Origin: Tunturibacter psychrotolerans
GTDB taxonomy: Bacteria; Acidobacteriota; Terriglobia; Terriglobales; Acidobacteriaceae
Reading direction: 5' to 3'
Assembly: GCF_040359615.1 (NCBI RefSeq)
Contig: NZ_CP132942.1
Location: 2,418,001-2,482,000, forward strand
Length of the DNA: 64,000 bases
The notes beneath the pieces were generated by a model. The model had not been told where the DNA came from and ran no database searches. It saw nothing but the letters and a program-made list of their open reading frames with translations. Positions 1 to 7,640 of this stretch are shown in pieces. The translations under genes and the position numbers were made by a program. Each line of letters opens with the position of its first letter. The stretch's first letter is position 1.

Positions 1-1309
1 CGATACCGGTTTTGTACTTTTCGAGAGTGTCGAGGGGGTAGCCATAGAAGGCCAGGGTGACTTGTTCGCCAAGTGTCTTGTCGGGCGAGTCGTAGTGGAA
101 GACGAAGGAGTTGAGGACCTGGTCTTTGGCTTTGCTGAGCTCGGCGGGTGTGGGTGGTTCGGTTTTTAGGCGGTCGATTTCGGCGAGGAGCGCTTTCGTT
201 GCGGCTACGGTGGTTGCGCTCTTTGTTGCGGCTTCGACGACAAAGATGCCGGGGTGATCGTAGGAAGCGCCGTAGTTTCCTTCAACGGTGTAGGCGAGGC
301 CGAGTTTGGTGCGGACGTCTTGCACGACGCGGGAGCCGAAGCCGCCGGAGAAGATCTGGTTCATGACGGAGAGCGCGTAGTAGTCGGGATTGCTGCGCTC
401 GGTGCCGAGGCCGACAATGAGGACGTTGGACTGGTTGACGTCGTCTTTGGAGACGAAGTTGACGGAGGGCTTGGGGTCGGTGAAGGTGGCTTTGACGGAT
501 TGGAAGCGGTCGCCGCGGGGGATTGGCGCGAAGGCTGCGCGGAGTTTGGCTTCCATGGCGGCGGAGTCGAAGTCGCCCGAGAGGGCGATGATGATGTTGC
601 TGCCGACTACTGTTTTTTTGTGCCAGGCGCTGAGGTCGTCGAGGGTGACGGCGTCGACGGTGGCGTATTCGAGCTCGCGGGCGTAGGGGTTGTGGGGGCC
701 GTAGGCGATCTGGATGGCTTCGCGGTTGGCGATGCCGCCGGCGTCGTCGTTGCGGCGGGCGATGCCGGTTTCGAGCTGCTCTTTGGCGAGCTGAAGTTTG
801 TCGGCTTTGAAGGTGGGATGGAGGAGGAGATCGATGGTCTGGGCGAAGACGGTGTCGAAGTCGCCTTTGAGGCTGGACCAGCTCATGGAGGTGGAGGCGG
901 TGCCGCCGGAGGTTTCGATGGAGGCGGCTTTGTCTTCGAGGACGTCGTCGAGCTTGTCGCCGCTGATGGTGGCGGTGCCGCTGGTGCGCCAGGTTTCGCC
1001 GTAGAGGGAGGTGAGGCCTACTTTTGCGTTGGGCTCGTCGCGGCTGCCTCCGCGGATGAGGATGGTGCCGTTGATGAAGGGGAGCTCGTGGTCTTCCTGA
1101 AGGAACAGGACTACTCCGTTTTCAAGCTCGACGCGGTGCGGCTGCGCGGGTTTGAAGGCCGGGAGTGGTGGGATGGGGATCTGTTTCCATGGTTGAGCTT
1201 GTGTGCTGGCTGGCGTTGCGGCGGGTGCGGTTTGCGCAGAGGCGGCGAGAGTGGCGAGAAGGAAGGAAGAGGCGGCTGCGGTGAGGACGAACGAAGAGAG
1301 ATGCTTCAC
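1..1309 (-). CDS. M16 family peptidase, non-catalytic-type subunit (partial, C-terminus beyond window)
   Basis: Reading the reverse strand from a GTG at 1309 gives a signal peptide followed by an M16 (insulinase/processing-peptidase) fold, running off the left edge. At the place where catalytic M16 proteins have HxxEH the frame reads LYGET followed by WRTSGT, so both zinc histidines are missing and only the glutamate remains. This is the usual pattern of the inactive partner in two-gene M16 systems, where one subunit carries the metal site. The start codon overlaps the stop of the upstream catalytic gene (GTGA at 1306-1309), which suggests translational coupling. The protein is probably exported to the periplasm or envelope. 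The C-terminal end cannot be judged. Confidence 0.85.
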   Translation of the reverse strand, partial: MKHLSSFVLTAAASSFLLATLAASAQTAPAATPASTQAQPWKQIPIPPLPAFKPAQPHRVELENGVVLFLQEDHELPFINGTILIRGGSRDEPNAKVGLTSLYGETWRTSGTATISGDKLDDVLEDKAASIETSGGTASTSMSWSSLKGDFDTVFAQTIDLLLHPTFKADKLQLAKEQLETGIARRNDDAGGIANREAIQIAYGPHNPYARELEYATVDAVTLDDLSAWHKKTVVGSNIIIALSGDFDSAAMEAKLRAAFAPIPRGDRFQSVKATFTDPKPSVNFVSKDDVNQSNVLIVGLGTERSNPDYYALSVMNQIFSGGFGSRVVQDVRTKLGLAYTVEGNYGASYDHPGIFVVEAATKSATTVAATKALLAEIDRLKTEPPTPAELSKAKDQVLNSFVFHYDSPDKTLGEQVTLAFYGYPLDTLEKYKTGI

Positions 1310-2916
1310 TTCGTACCTCCGGCGGTTTGAGCGGTCGGCGCTGGGGGTGCGGTGAGCATGGCTGTTCCTGGCGTTCCTGTTCCTGCGCCTTCGGCGGCTT
1401 GCGGGACTTTGCGTTGGGGCGGGACGAATTCGATTCGCGCGCTGGTTCGGTTGTTGTCGGTGAAGATCTTGTTGGCTACGCGGCGGATGTCGGCTTTGCT
1501 GACGGCGTCGATTTTTTGTAGCTGGTTGAAGAGCTCGCGCCAGTCGCCGAAGCGAGTTTGATACTCGGCGAGTTGGTGGGCTAGGCCTTCGTTGTCGGCG
1601 AGGCCGCGGAGAAGATCGGCGCGGGAGCGGGTTTTGAAGCGCTCGAGCTCGGCGTCGGAGACGTCTTCATTTTTGAGGCGATCTAATTCTTTGTGGATTG
1701 CGGCGCGCATCTCGTCGGGGGAGTGGCCGGGGAGAGGCACGGCGTAGACGGCGAAGAGGCCGGGGTACTTGTCGCCGGGGAAGCCGCTGAAGCCCTGGGC
1801 TTCGGCGGCGATGGACTGGTCGCGAACGAGAGAGCGATAGAGGCGGGCGGTGCGGCCGTTCGAGAAGATATCCGAGATGGCGTCGTAGGCGGAGTCGTCG
1901 GGATCGAGATAGTCGGGGCGGTGGTAGCCCTCGATGTAGAAGGGCTGGGTGGCCTCGCGGATAGTGACGGATTTTTCGGCGACCTGTGGCGGCTCGACGG
2001 TGGTCATGGGCTCGGGGCGCGGGGCGGCGGGAATGGGAGCGAAGTAGCGCTCGAGTACGGGCATGGCCTCGGAGGCTTTGATATCGCCTACGACGGCGAT
2101 GACGATGTTGGCGGGGACGTAGTATTTTTCGTGAAAGGTGGCGGCCTCGGTGGCAGAGACCTGACTAATTTCGCTCTCCCAACCTACGCCGGGGCGACGG
2201 TAGGGGTGGGCGACGTAGGCGGTGGCTAGGAATTGCTCGACCATGCGACCGACGGGGGAGGAGTCAGAGCGCATGCGGCGCTCTTCCTGAACGACGTTGC
2301 GCTCTTTGTAGAACTCGCGCTCGACGGGATGGGCGATGCGCTGGCTTTCGAGGTAGGCCCAGAGCTCGAGGCGGTTGGAGGGCATGCTCCAGAAATATTG
2401 GGTGGAGTCTTCAGTGGTGTTGGCGTTGATGCCGACGGCTCCGTTCTCTTCGGCGATCTCGGAGAACTGGTTGGGGATGACGTATTTTTGCGCTTCGGCC
2501 TGGGCGTCCTGGAAGGCTTTGAGGAGTTGAGCGAGTTTTTCGGGGCTTTGGCCGACGCGCTTGCGGTACTCGGCGTCGTAGGCTGCGTAGGCGGATTCGA
2601 CTTTTGCGAGGGCGATTTTTTCGGCGGCGTAGTCGATGGTGCCGATCTCGGTGGAGCCCTTGAAGGCCATGTGCTCGAACATGTGGGCGATGCCGCTGGC
2701 GCCGTCGGGATCGTCGGCGGAACCTGCATCGACGAGGGTGTAGAAGCTGAAGACGGGGGCTTCGGGGCGCTCGCAGACGATGAGGGTGAGGCCGTTGGGG
2801 AGGACTTTTACGGTGGTGCGCTTTTCGAAGCTTGCGAGATCCTGCGCTCTGACGATCGAGCTTAGCGCGATTGCACATGTGAAGATTGCGGCGATTCTAC
2901 GTTTTACCTTTACCAA
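1306..2916 (-). CDS. M16 family zinc metallopeptidase (catalytic subunit)
   Basis: A 536-residue exported peptidase. A hydrophobic signal region (about residues 8-24) precedes the M16 domain. The inverted zinc motif HMFEH lies at residues 78-82, followed by FKGS as in mitochondrial-processing-peptidase-like and PqqL-like bacterial enzymes. An ERNVVQEERRMR segment around 205-216 likely supplies the third zinc ligand. An inserted helical stretch (about 95-150) separates the two halves of the active site. The second M16_C domain fills 240-480, and the tail is Pro/Ala/Thr rich. The best start is TTG at 2916, directly behind GGAGGG. It is paired with the degenerate subunit that follows with a 4-base overlap. 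The substrate is unknown. Confidence 0.9.
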   Translation of the reverse strand: MVKVKRRIAAIFTCAIALSSIVRAQDLASFEKRTTVKVLPNGLTLIVCERPEAPVFSFYTLVDAGSADDPDGASGIAHMFEHMAFKGSTEIGTIDYAAEKIALAKVESAYAAYDAEYRKRVGQSPEKLAQLLKAFQDAQAEAQKYVIPNQFSEIAEENGAVGINANTTEDSTQYFWSMPSNRLELWAYLESQRIAHPVEREFYKERNVVQEERRMRSDSSPVGRMVEQFLATAYVAHPYRRPGVGWESEISQVSATEAATFHEKYYVPANIVIAVVGDIKASEAMPVLERYFAPIPAAPRPEPMTTVEPPQVAEKSVTIREATQPFYIEGYHRPDYLDPDDSAYDAISDIFSNGRTARLYRSLVRDQSIAAEAQGFSGFPGDKYPGLFAVYAVPLPGHSPDEMRAAIHKELDRLKNEDVSDAELERFKTRSRADLLRGLADNEGLAHQLAEYQTRFGDWRELFNQLQKIDAVSKADIRRVANKIFTDNNRTSARIEFVPPQRKVPQAAEGAGTGTPGTAMLTAPPAPTAQTAGGTK

Positions 2917-2976
2917 AAGCCCTCCGCAGACTTTTTTGAGTCAAGAGTCCACTATATCGAAGCCCGAGGCCGGGCT

Positions 2977-3621
2977 CTATTGCCGGGGGCCGAATAAGGC
3001 GTTCCAAGTTTGACGTATGGCGAGCCAGATTCGCTTCAAGAGGCTGTCGGTTTCGGCCTTGATGGTGGTGACGACGGCGGAGAGGAACTGCTCGCGCGTC
3101 CACGCGTTGCGGGCGGGGCTGGGGCCCCGGCGCATGCAGTGGGCGGCGGCTTCGGCCCATGAGCCGGATTCGACGGCGGCGATGAGGCTGGGGAAGTCTT
3201 TGAAGAGGCCTGCGGGGCCGAGGTTGTAGGTCATGTCGAGGAGTGCGAGCTTTACGCCGTCGGGGAAGGTGTCGTAGCGCGGGAGATGGGTACGGAGGGT
3301 GGCTTCGAAGCCCTGGAGGACGGAGGTTAGTTTTGCGTCGATGGTTTGCTGGGGGAGTATGAGGTGGGTGGTGGCGGATTTGTAGAAGGCGGAGGCTCGT
3401 CCCTCGGGGAGGGAGTCGACGCGGGCGTATTCGGCGGCGATCTCCTGTGGTGTGGCTGGACGAGCGCCGAGGAGGAAGGGAAGGGATTCGGCGGCTTTGG
3501 CGTCGGGGAGCATGAGGCCGACGCCGACGGTGACTTTGCCGACCGTGTCGCGATACATCCAGGGGATGCAGCCTTCGAACTCTTTCAACTTGGTGAGCGA
3601 TTGCTCGAGATAAGTCGCCAC
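2977..3621 (-). CDS. Phage-type (T4-like, GH24) lysozyme
   Basis: A 214-residue muramidase-type protein that hydrolyses the glycan strand of peptidoglycan. E16, D25 and T31 (in FEGC, YRDT and VTVGVG) have the same spacing as the E11/D20/T26 catalytic triad of T4 lysozyme. A second conserved block (LLDMTYNLGPAGLFKDFPSL) matches the GH24 C-terminal lobe. There is no signal peptide, and the start is a GTG at 3621 without an obvious ribosome site. No holin, spanin or phage structural gene is nearby, so this is a free-standing or domesticated lysozyme rather than part of a visible prophage. It could act in cell-wall turnover or in competition. Confidence 0.85.
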   Translation of the reverse strand: MATYLEQSLTKLKEFEGCIPWMYRDTVGKVTVGVGLMLPDAKAAESLPFLLGARPATPQEIAAEYARVDSLPEGRASAFYKSATTHLILPQQTIDAKLTSVLQGFEATLRTHLPRYDTFPDGVKLALLDMTYNLGPAGLFKDFPSLIAAVESGSWAEAAAHCMRRGPSPARNAWTREQFLSAVVTTIKAETDSLLKRIWLAIRQTWNALFGPRQ

Positions 3622-3659
3622 GATTTCAGGCTAGCATGTGGCCATGCGCATAACTGCAT

Positions 3660-4604
3660 CTACTCCGCAGTCATTCCGATCGCGCGCAACCACTTCTCGA
3701 CTAGCAGAGGCCACTCCGTCGCCGGAAACTTTGTGCGTCGCAGTCCGAAGGCGTGGCCGCCTTGCGCGTACAGATGCATCTCCACGGGCACCCCAACCTT
3801 CTTGAGCGCAGCATAGTAGCTCAGCGAATCCTCGACACGATCCACGTGGTCATCTTCGTTCTGCAGCAGGAATGTAGGCGGCGTCCTGGGGGTGATATGG
3901 GCACGAATATCCGGATTCAACGCAAAGCTGTTGTCGGAGAGCGACAGATGCCCCGGATAGAGAGCTACCGCAAAATCCGGGCGGCAGCTTTCTTTGTCGG
4001 CCGCATCGACAGGCGGATATAGACGCCTGGCAAAGTGCGTGCTCATCGCTGCTACCAGATGGCCGCCTGCCGAAAACCCAAGCACTCCAATCTTTTGTGG
4101 ATCGAGATGCAGCTCCGCGGCATGAAAACGCACCAGCCCCACTGTCCTCTGGGCATCCTCCAAAGCCTCTGACGAAGCCGGATATGCCCCCGATTTTGGC
4201 AAGATTCCCTCACCTGGCACGCGGTACTTCAACAGCACACAGGTGATGCCTTTCGACGTGAGCCAATCACATACCTCGGTGCCTTCAAGATCGATGGCAA
4301 GGATTTGATAGCCTCCGCCAGGAAACACGACGACCGCGACGCCCGTGTTCTGTCCGGTCGGCGAATAGACCGTCATTGTGGGTTGCGAGACATTGTTGAT
4401 GTAGCTCCATGACCTACCGCCAACCAGCGAATCGATTCCGGTTTTCTTGAGGGTCTCCGGCCCGGTGACAGGTCGGGCATCGGGCACCGCTCCAGGCCAT
4501 ATTGGCATTTGTGTATGCCCCGGCGTTGGCTGCCACGGAGGTGTCTGTGCGCTCAGACTGACAGCTGCAAGTCCGACGCCCAGAGCAAAGAACAGACGCT
4601 TCAT
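3660..4604 (-). CDS. Secreted alpha/beta-hydrolase, BD-FAE/acetylxylan esterase-like
   Basis: A 314-residue protein with a clean signal peptide ending near SLSAQ. The order of elements fits an alpha/beta-hydrolase of the endo-xylanase-associated esterase type. An oxyanion segment FPGGGYQ is followed by LKYRVP, the nucleophile elbow GFSAGG, an acid in NEDDHV and a histidine in GGHAFGLR. Such enzymes deacetylate plant polysaccharides or their oligosaccharides. This is consistent with the nearby GH105-type hydrolase, although they are on opposite strands and not one operon. The exact substrate cannot be read from the sequence. Upstream lies about 500 bp without a gene. Confidence 0.8.
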   Translation of the reverse strand: MKRLFFALGVGLAAVSLSAQTPPWQPTPGHTQMPIWPGAVPDARPVTGPETLKKTGIDSLVGGRSWSYINNVSQPTMTVYSPTGQNTGVAVVVFPGGGYQILAIDLEGTEVCDWLTSKGITCVLLKYRVPGEGILPKSGAYPASSEALEDAQRTVGLVRFHAAELHLDPQKIGVLGFSAGGHLVAAMSTHFARRLYPPVDAADKESCRPDFAVALYPGHLSLSDNSFALNPDIRAHITPRTPPTFLLQNEDDHVDRVEDSLSYYAALKKVGVPVEMHLYAQGGHAFGLRRTKFPATEWPLLVEKWLRAIGMTAE

Positions 4605-5101
4605 CGAAGATCTCCACAGCTTTTACTTGAACGGCTCACTGAGTGTAGGGCTGTCCAAGGGAGGATCATTTTCCTTCGTGCAGCGGGCATCGACTCGGTT
4701 AACAAACTTGCGGGATCGTTCGAAGCCGGTAAACAGAACACAATTGTGGAAGGGTTGGCGGGATCGGCACTTTGGTGAGACATGCGTTGCGGAGGCCGGG
4801 AGGGCGGACGCTAATTACGGGCGAAATTTCGTCGTGACTGCCTCGTAGTTGTGGCTCTCCTATAGATGCCATGCCCTGCTCAAACGGGCGATTTCAGGCG
4901 TAGATTATCGTTTTTCGCAACAATAATTCAAAGTATCTACAAAATGCTATACCTGCAGTGATATAAAGACTCGTCGCCAAAGACGTCAAGCAAAGGGCGG
5001 CTCGAGTTTGGTTCGAACGATAGCCGGACGTTCGAGTTGCTCAGTACACACGGTTTGATATGGTTTGGCTTACTGATTTTATGGGACACGAAAGCTAAAC
5101 G
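4605..5101. other. Intergenic region between divergent esterase and ROK regulator genes
   Basis: About 500 bp without a credible gene; short ORFs here have no recognisable content. The right half (about 4900-4980) is AT-rich and must hold the promoter of the ROK gene, but I cannot place convincing -35/-10 boxes: a TTCAAA/TATACC pair at 4927-4953 has only a 15-bp spacer. No perfect ROK-type operator was recognised. Confidence 0.4.
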
Positions 5102-6265
5102 ATGACCAACACTCGGTTCACCTTCACTCGCAGGCAGAGTGCGTCGAACAAAACACCGCGTCAGATTAACCGGAACCTGGTATTCAATCTGGTGAGAACG
5201 CGTCAACCGCTCTCGCGTGCTGATCTTGCACGTGTCTCCGGCCTGCAGCGGAGCACGGTCTCGTTGATCGTCGAGGATCTGATTAAGGATAAGTGGATTC
5301 TGGAGGGGTCGACGGGTCGGCCACCGCGCGGACGCAGACCGACCTTTCTTGAACTGAATCATCAGCGGGCTGTCATTGCGCTGGATATTCATCCATCACA
5401 GACAACGGTTGCGGTGACGGATCTTGGTGGGAAGATTGTTGCGCAGAATGTGGTCGAGTTGCCGGAGGATCCGAAGAAGGCGATTCAACCGATTATTGCG
5501 GCGATTCGTAAGCTGATGGCGGCGCATAGCGATAAGTCGTTTGATGGAATCGGGATCAGTCTGCCGGGCCGCGCCGATCCTCTTCGTGACGAACCGATCT
5601 TCGCGCCGAATCTGAAGTGGTCGATCTCGAGTATCAAATCTCGCATTCAGAAGGCGACGGGGTTGCGGGTGGAGATGGACAACGTCGCGAATGCCTGTGC
5701 GCTGTCGGAGGTTTGGTTCGGAGATAGCGACGGGTTGCACGACCTGGTGGTGGTGAACGTTTCGGAGGGAATTGGAACGGGGATCTTTGCAAATGGGCAA
5801 CTGCTGCGCGGAGCGAACGGCATGGCGGGAGAGTTTGGCCATGTGCAGATGGAGATGAATGGGCCGCGATGCGGCTGCGGAGGGCGAGGGTGCTGGGAGA
5901 CGGTCAGCTCGAATCGCGCGGGGTTGCGCTACTACGAGGAGATGAGTGGAGCGGCTGCGCCGCCGAGCTTTGCTGCGCTGGTGAAGATGGCTCAGTCCCA
6001 TGACGCGAATGCGGTGAAGGCGCTTGAGAAGATGTCGTCGTTTCTTGGGCGAGGGCTGAGGATGGTTGCGAGTGCGCTGGCGCCGAGTGAGATCGTGGTG
6101 GTTGGGGACATCACGGCTGCGTGGTATTTGTTTGGGCCGATTGTTGAGGGAGAGTTGAACCAGAATGCGCTTTCGAAGCCGCCCAGACTGCGGCCTGCTT
6201 TTGAAGGAAATACGGCGCGGTTGCGTAGCGCGGTGGCACTGGTGATGAATGGGAGCCTGGTTTAA
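5102..6265 (+). CDS. ROK family transcriptional repressor (NagC/XylR-like)
   Basis: A 387-residue protein with an N-terminal winged helix-turn-helix (about residues 20-65, with LSRADLARVSGLQRSTVS) and a ROK domain with the ATP/sugar-binding fold (ALDIHPSQTTVAVTD near 95-110). The zinc-binding signature is intact: H247 in GEFGHV, then C257, C259 and C264 in CGCGGRGCWE. Members repress sugar-utilisation genes and are released by a sugar or sugar phosphate. The next gene, starting 22 bp after the stop codon, is a GH105-type hydrolase, so pectin- or rhamnogalacturonan-derived sugars are a reasonable guess for the inducer. The inducer itself is inference. Confidence 0.9.
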   Translation: MTNTRFTFTRRQSASNKTPRQINRNLVFNLVRTRQPLSRADLARVSGLQRSTVSLIVEDLIKDKWILEGSTGRPPRGRRPTFLELNHQRAVIALDIHPSQTTVAVTDLGGKIVAQNVVELPEDPKKAIQPIIAAIRKLMAAHSDKSFDGIGISLPGRADPLRDEPIFAPNLKWSISSIKSRIQKATGLRVEMDNVANACALSEVWFGDSDGLHDLVVVNVSEGIGTGIFANGQLLRGANGMAGEFGHVQMEMNGPRCGCGGRGCWETVSSNRAGLRYYEEMSGAAAPPSFAALVKMAQSHDANAVKALEKMSSFLGRGLRMVASALAPSEIVVVGDITAAWYLFGPIVEGELNQNALSKPPRLRPAFEGNTARLRSAVALVMNGSLV

Positions 6266-6287
6266 AGGGATGGTGGTGTTTTCTGCT

Positions 6288-7502
6288 ATGCGTCGCAATC
6301 GGGTTTTGCATGGGGCTTTGCCAGCGAGCGGGCGCGCGAATTTTTTTCTCTGCCTTGCTCTGGGTGCGATGGCGGTGAGTTCCTCGGTGAGTGTGTATGC
6401 GCAGCCAGCGGGGGTGAGGGCGGCTTCGGCGGAGGACGATGCTGTTGGGGATGCTCCGGATAATCCTGGGCCGCTTGCGACGGAACTCTCGAGTGAGTTG
6501 AAGCCGAAGGCGATTGATGCGGCGATGAAGAAGGTTGCGGACTGGCAGGTGGCTTATGCGGAGACGCGCTTTAATAAACAGTGGACGTTTGCTGCACTCT
6601 ATGACGGTTTGATTGCAGCGTCGAAGACTACAGGCGATGCGAAGTACCGCGATGCGGTGTTGCGGTTTGCGGAGCGGTCGGACTGGACGCTGCTCGATGC
6701 GCGGTTTCCTCATGCGGATGACCAGGCTTTGGGTCAGGCTTATCTGGATCTCTACAGGGAAGATCCGAAGCCCGTGCGAATGGCGGATACGAAAGCGATT
6801 ATGGATCGGCTGATCGTGCGGAAGGACGATCCGAGCAAGCTGTTGTGGTGGTGGTGCGATGCGTTGTTCATGTCGCCGCCGGTGTTGTTGCGGATGTATG
6901 CGATTACGAATGATCGCAAGTATCTGGACTACATGGATCACGAGTGGTGGCTTACTTCGGGAAGCCTCTATGACCGGCAGGAACATCTTTATTTTCGCGA
7001 CAGCCACTACTTTACGCAGAAACAGGCGAACGGTAAGCCGATCTTCTGGTCGCGCGGAAATGGGTGGGTGATGGGTGCGCTGGTGAACGTGTTGCGGATC
7101 ATGCCGGCGGATTATCCCTCGCGACCGAAGTACGTGGCGCAGTTTCGCGAGATGGCGGAGAAGGTCGCTGCGATTCAGAGTGCGGATGGATTGTGGCGAT
7201 CGGGTCTGCTCGATCCAGCAGCTTATGATTTGCCGGAGGTGTCGGGGTCGGCGTTCTTTACGTTTGCGATTGCCTATGGGATCAATGAGAAGATTCTCGA
7301 TCGCAAGACGTATCTTCCGGTGGTGGAGAGATCGTGGGAGGGAATTCTGGGGCACATCTACGCGGATGGACGGCTGGGTTCGATTCAGCCGATCGACGGG
7401 CAGCCGGGTAAGTTCAGGCCTTCGGCGAGCTATGTGTATGGGGTGGGTGGATTTCTGATGGCGGGGTCGGAGATGCATCGGCTGGCTGCGTCTAAGGACT
7501 AG
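6288..7502 (+). CDS. Secreted glycoside hydrolase family 105 (unsaturated rhamnogalacturonyl hydrolase-like)
   Basis: About 404 residues from ATG 6288, chosen because it begins an R-rich signal peptide (MRRNRV, then a hydrophobic run to SVYAQ); an upstream in-frame ATG at 6249 would bury the signal. The alpha6/alpha6-barrel features of GH105/GH88 are clear: WWWCDALFM with D191 as the candidate catalytic aspartate, MDHEWW, LYFRDSHYF, and FWSRGNGWVMGALV. These enzymes remove the unsaturated uronic acid from pectin lyase products. It probably forms an operon with the ROK regulator directly upstream. Confidence 0.87.
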   Translation: MRRNRVLHGALPASGRANFFLCLALGAMAVSSSVSVYAQPAGVRAASAEDDAVGDAPDNPGPLATELSSELKPKAIDAAMKKVADWQVAYAETRFNKQWTFAALYDGLIAASKTTGDAKYRDAVLRFAERSDWTLLDARFPHADDQALGQAYLDLYREDPKPVRMADTKAIMDRLIVRKDDPSKLLWWWCDALFMSPPVLLRMYAITNDRKYLDYMDHEWWLTSGSLYDRQEHLYFRDSHYFTQKQANGKPIFWSRGNGWVMGALVNVLRIMPADYPSRPKYVAQFREMAEKVAAIQSADGLWRSGLLDPAAYDLPEVSGSAFFTFAIAYGINEKILDRKTYLPVVERSWEGILGHIYADGRLGSIQPIDGQPGKFRPSASYVYGVGGFLMAGSEMHRLAASKD

Positions 7503-7555
7503 CGAACGGTACACGTGGTTGCGAGATACTCGTTTAGAATGAGCGGCTTGAAAAA

Positions 7556-7599
7556 TGAATGGTTATTCACTTGACGGACTGAATGGTCATTCAGTATTC
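7556..7599 (+). promoter_or_regulatory. fadNAE promoter with two palindromic operators
   Basis: Two near-identical 14-bp palindromes lie 24 bp apart (start to start). TGAATGGTTATTCA at 7556-7569 has one mismatch from symmetry; TGAATGGTCATTCA at 7580-7593 is TGAATG-GT-CATTCA, with perfect hexamer arms around a 2-bp centre. A -35-like TTGACG (7571-7576) sits between them. The second palindrome fills the 17-bp spacer before a weak -10-like GTATTC (7594-7599). A regulator bound here would block RNA polymerase. The half-site resembles the TGAATGA/TCATTCA arms of the Bacillus FadR (TetR family) box, but with a shorter centre. The identity of the regulator is inference; no TetR gene is in the window. 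Confidence 0.65.
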
Positions 7600-7640
7600 T
7601 TCGCATCGTTCGGGTCATACTGCCCGCCGGAGCTTTTGAC

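Noticed and set aside
254..1330. Long forward ORF opposite the first M16 gene
   Set aside because: Gly/Val/Asp-rich translation typical of antisense frames in GC-rich DNA; the reverse strand has a clear M16 domain.
5000..5050. tRNA-like GGTTCGAAC stretch upstream of the ROK gene
   Set aside because: No acceptor stem or anticodon arm could be folded around it.
6111..7514. 467-codon reverse ORF under the GH105 gene
   Set aside because: Arg/His/Pro-rich shadow; the forward frame carries GH105 motifs and a signal peptide.
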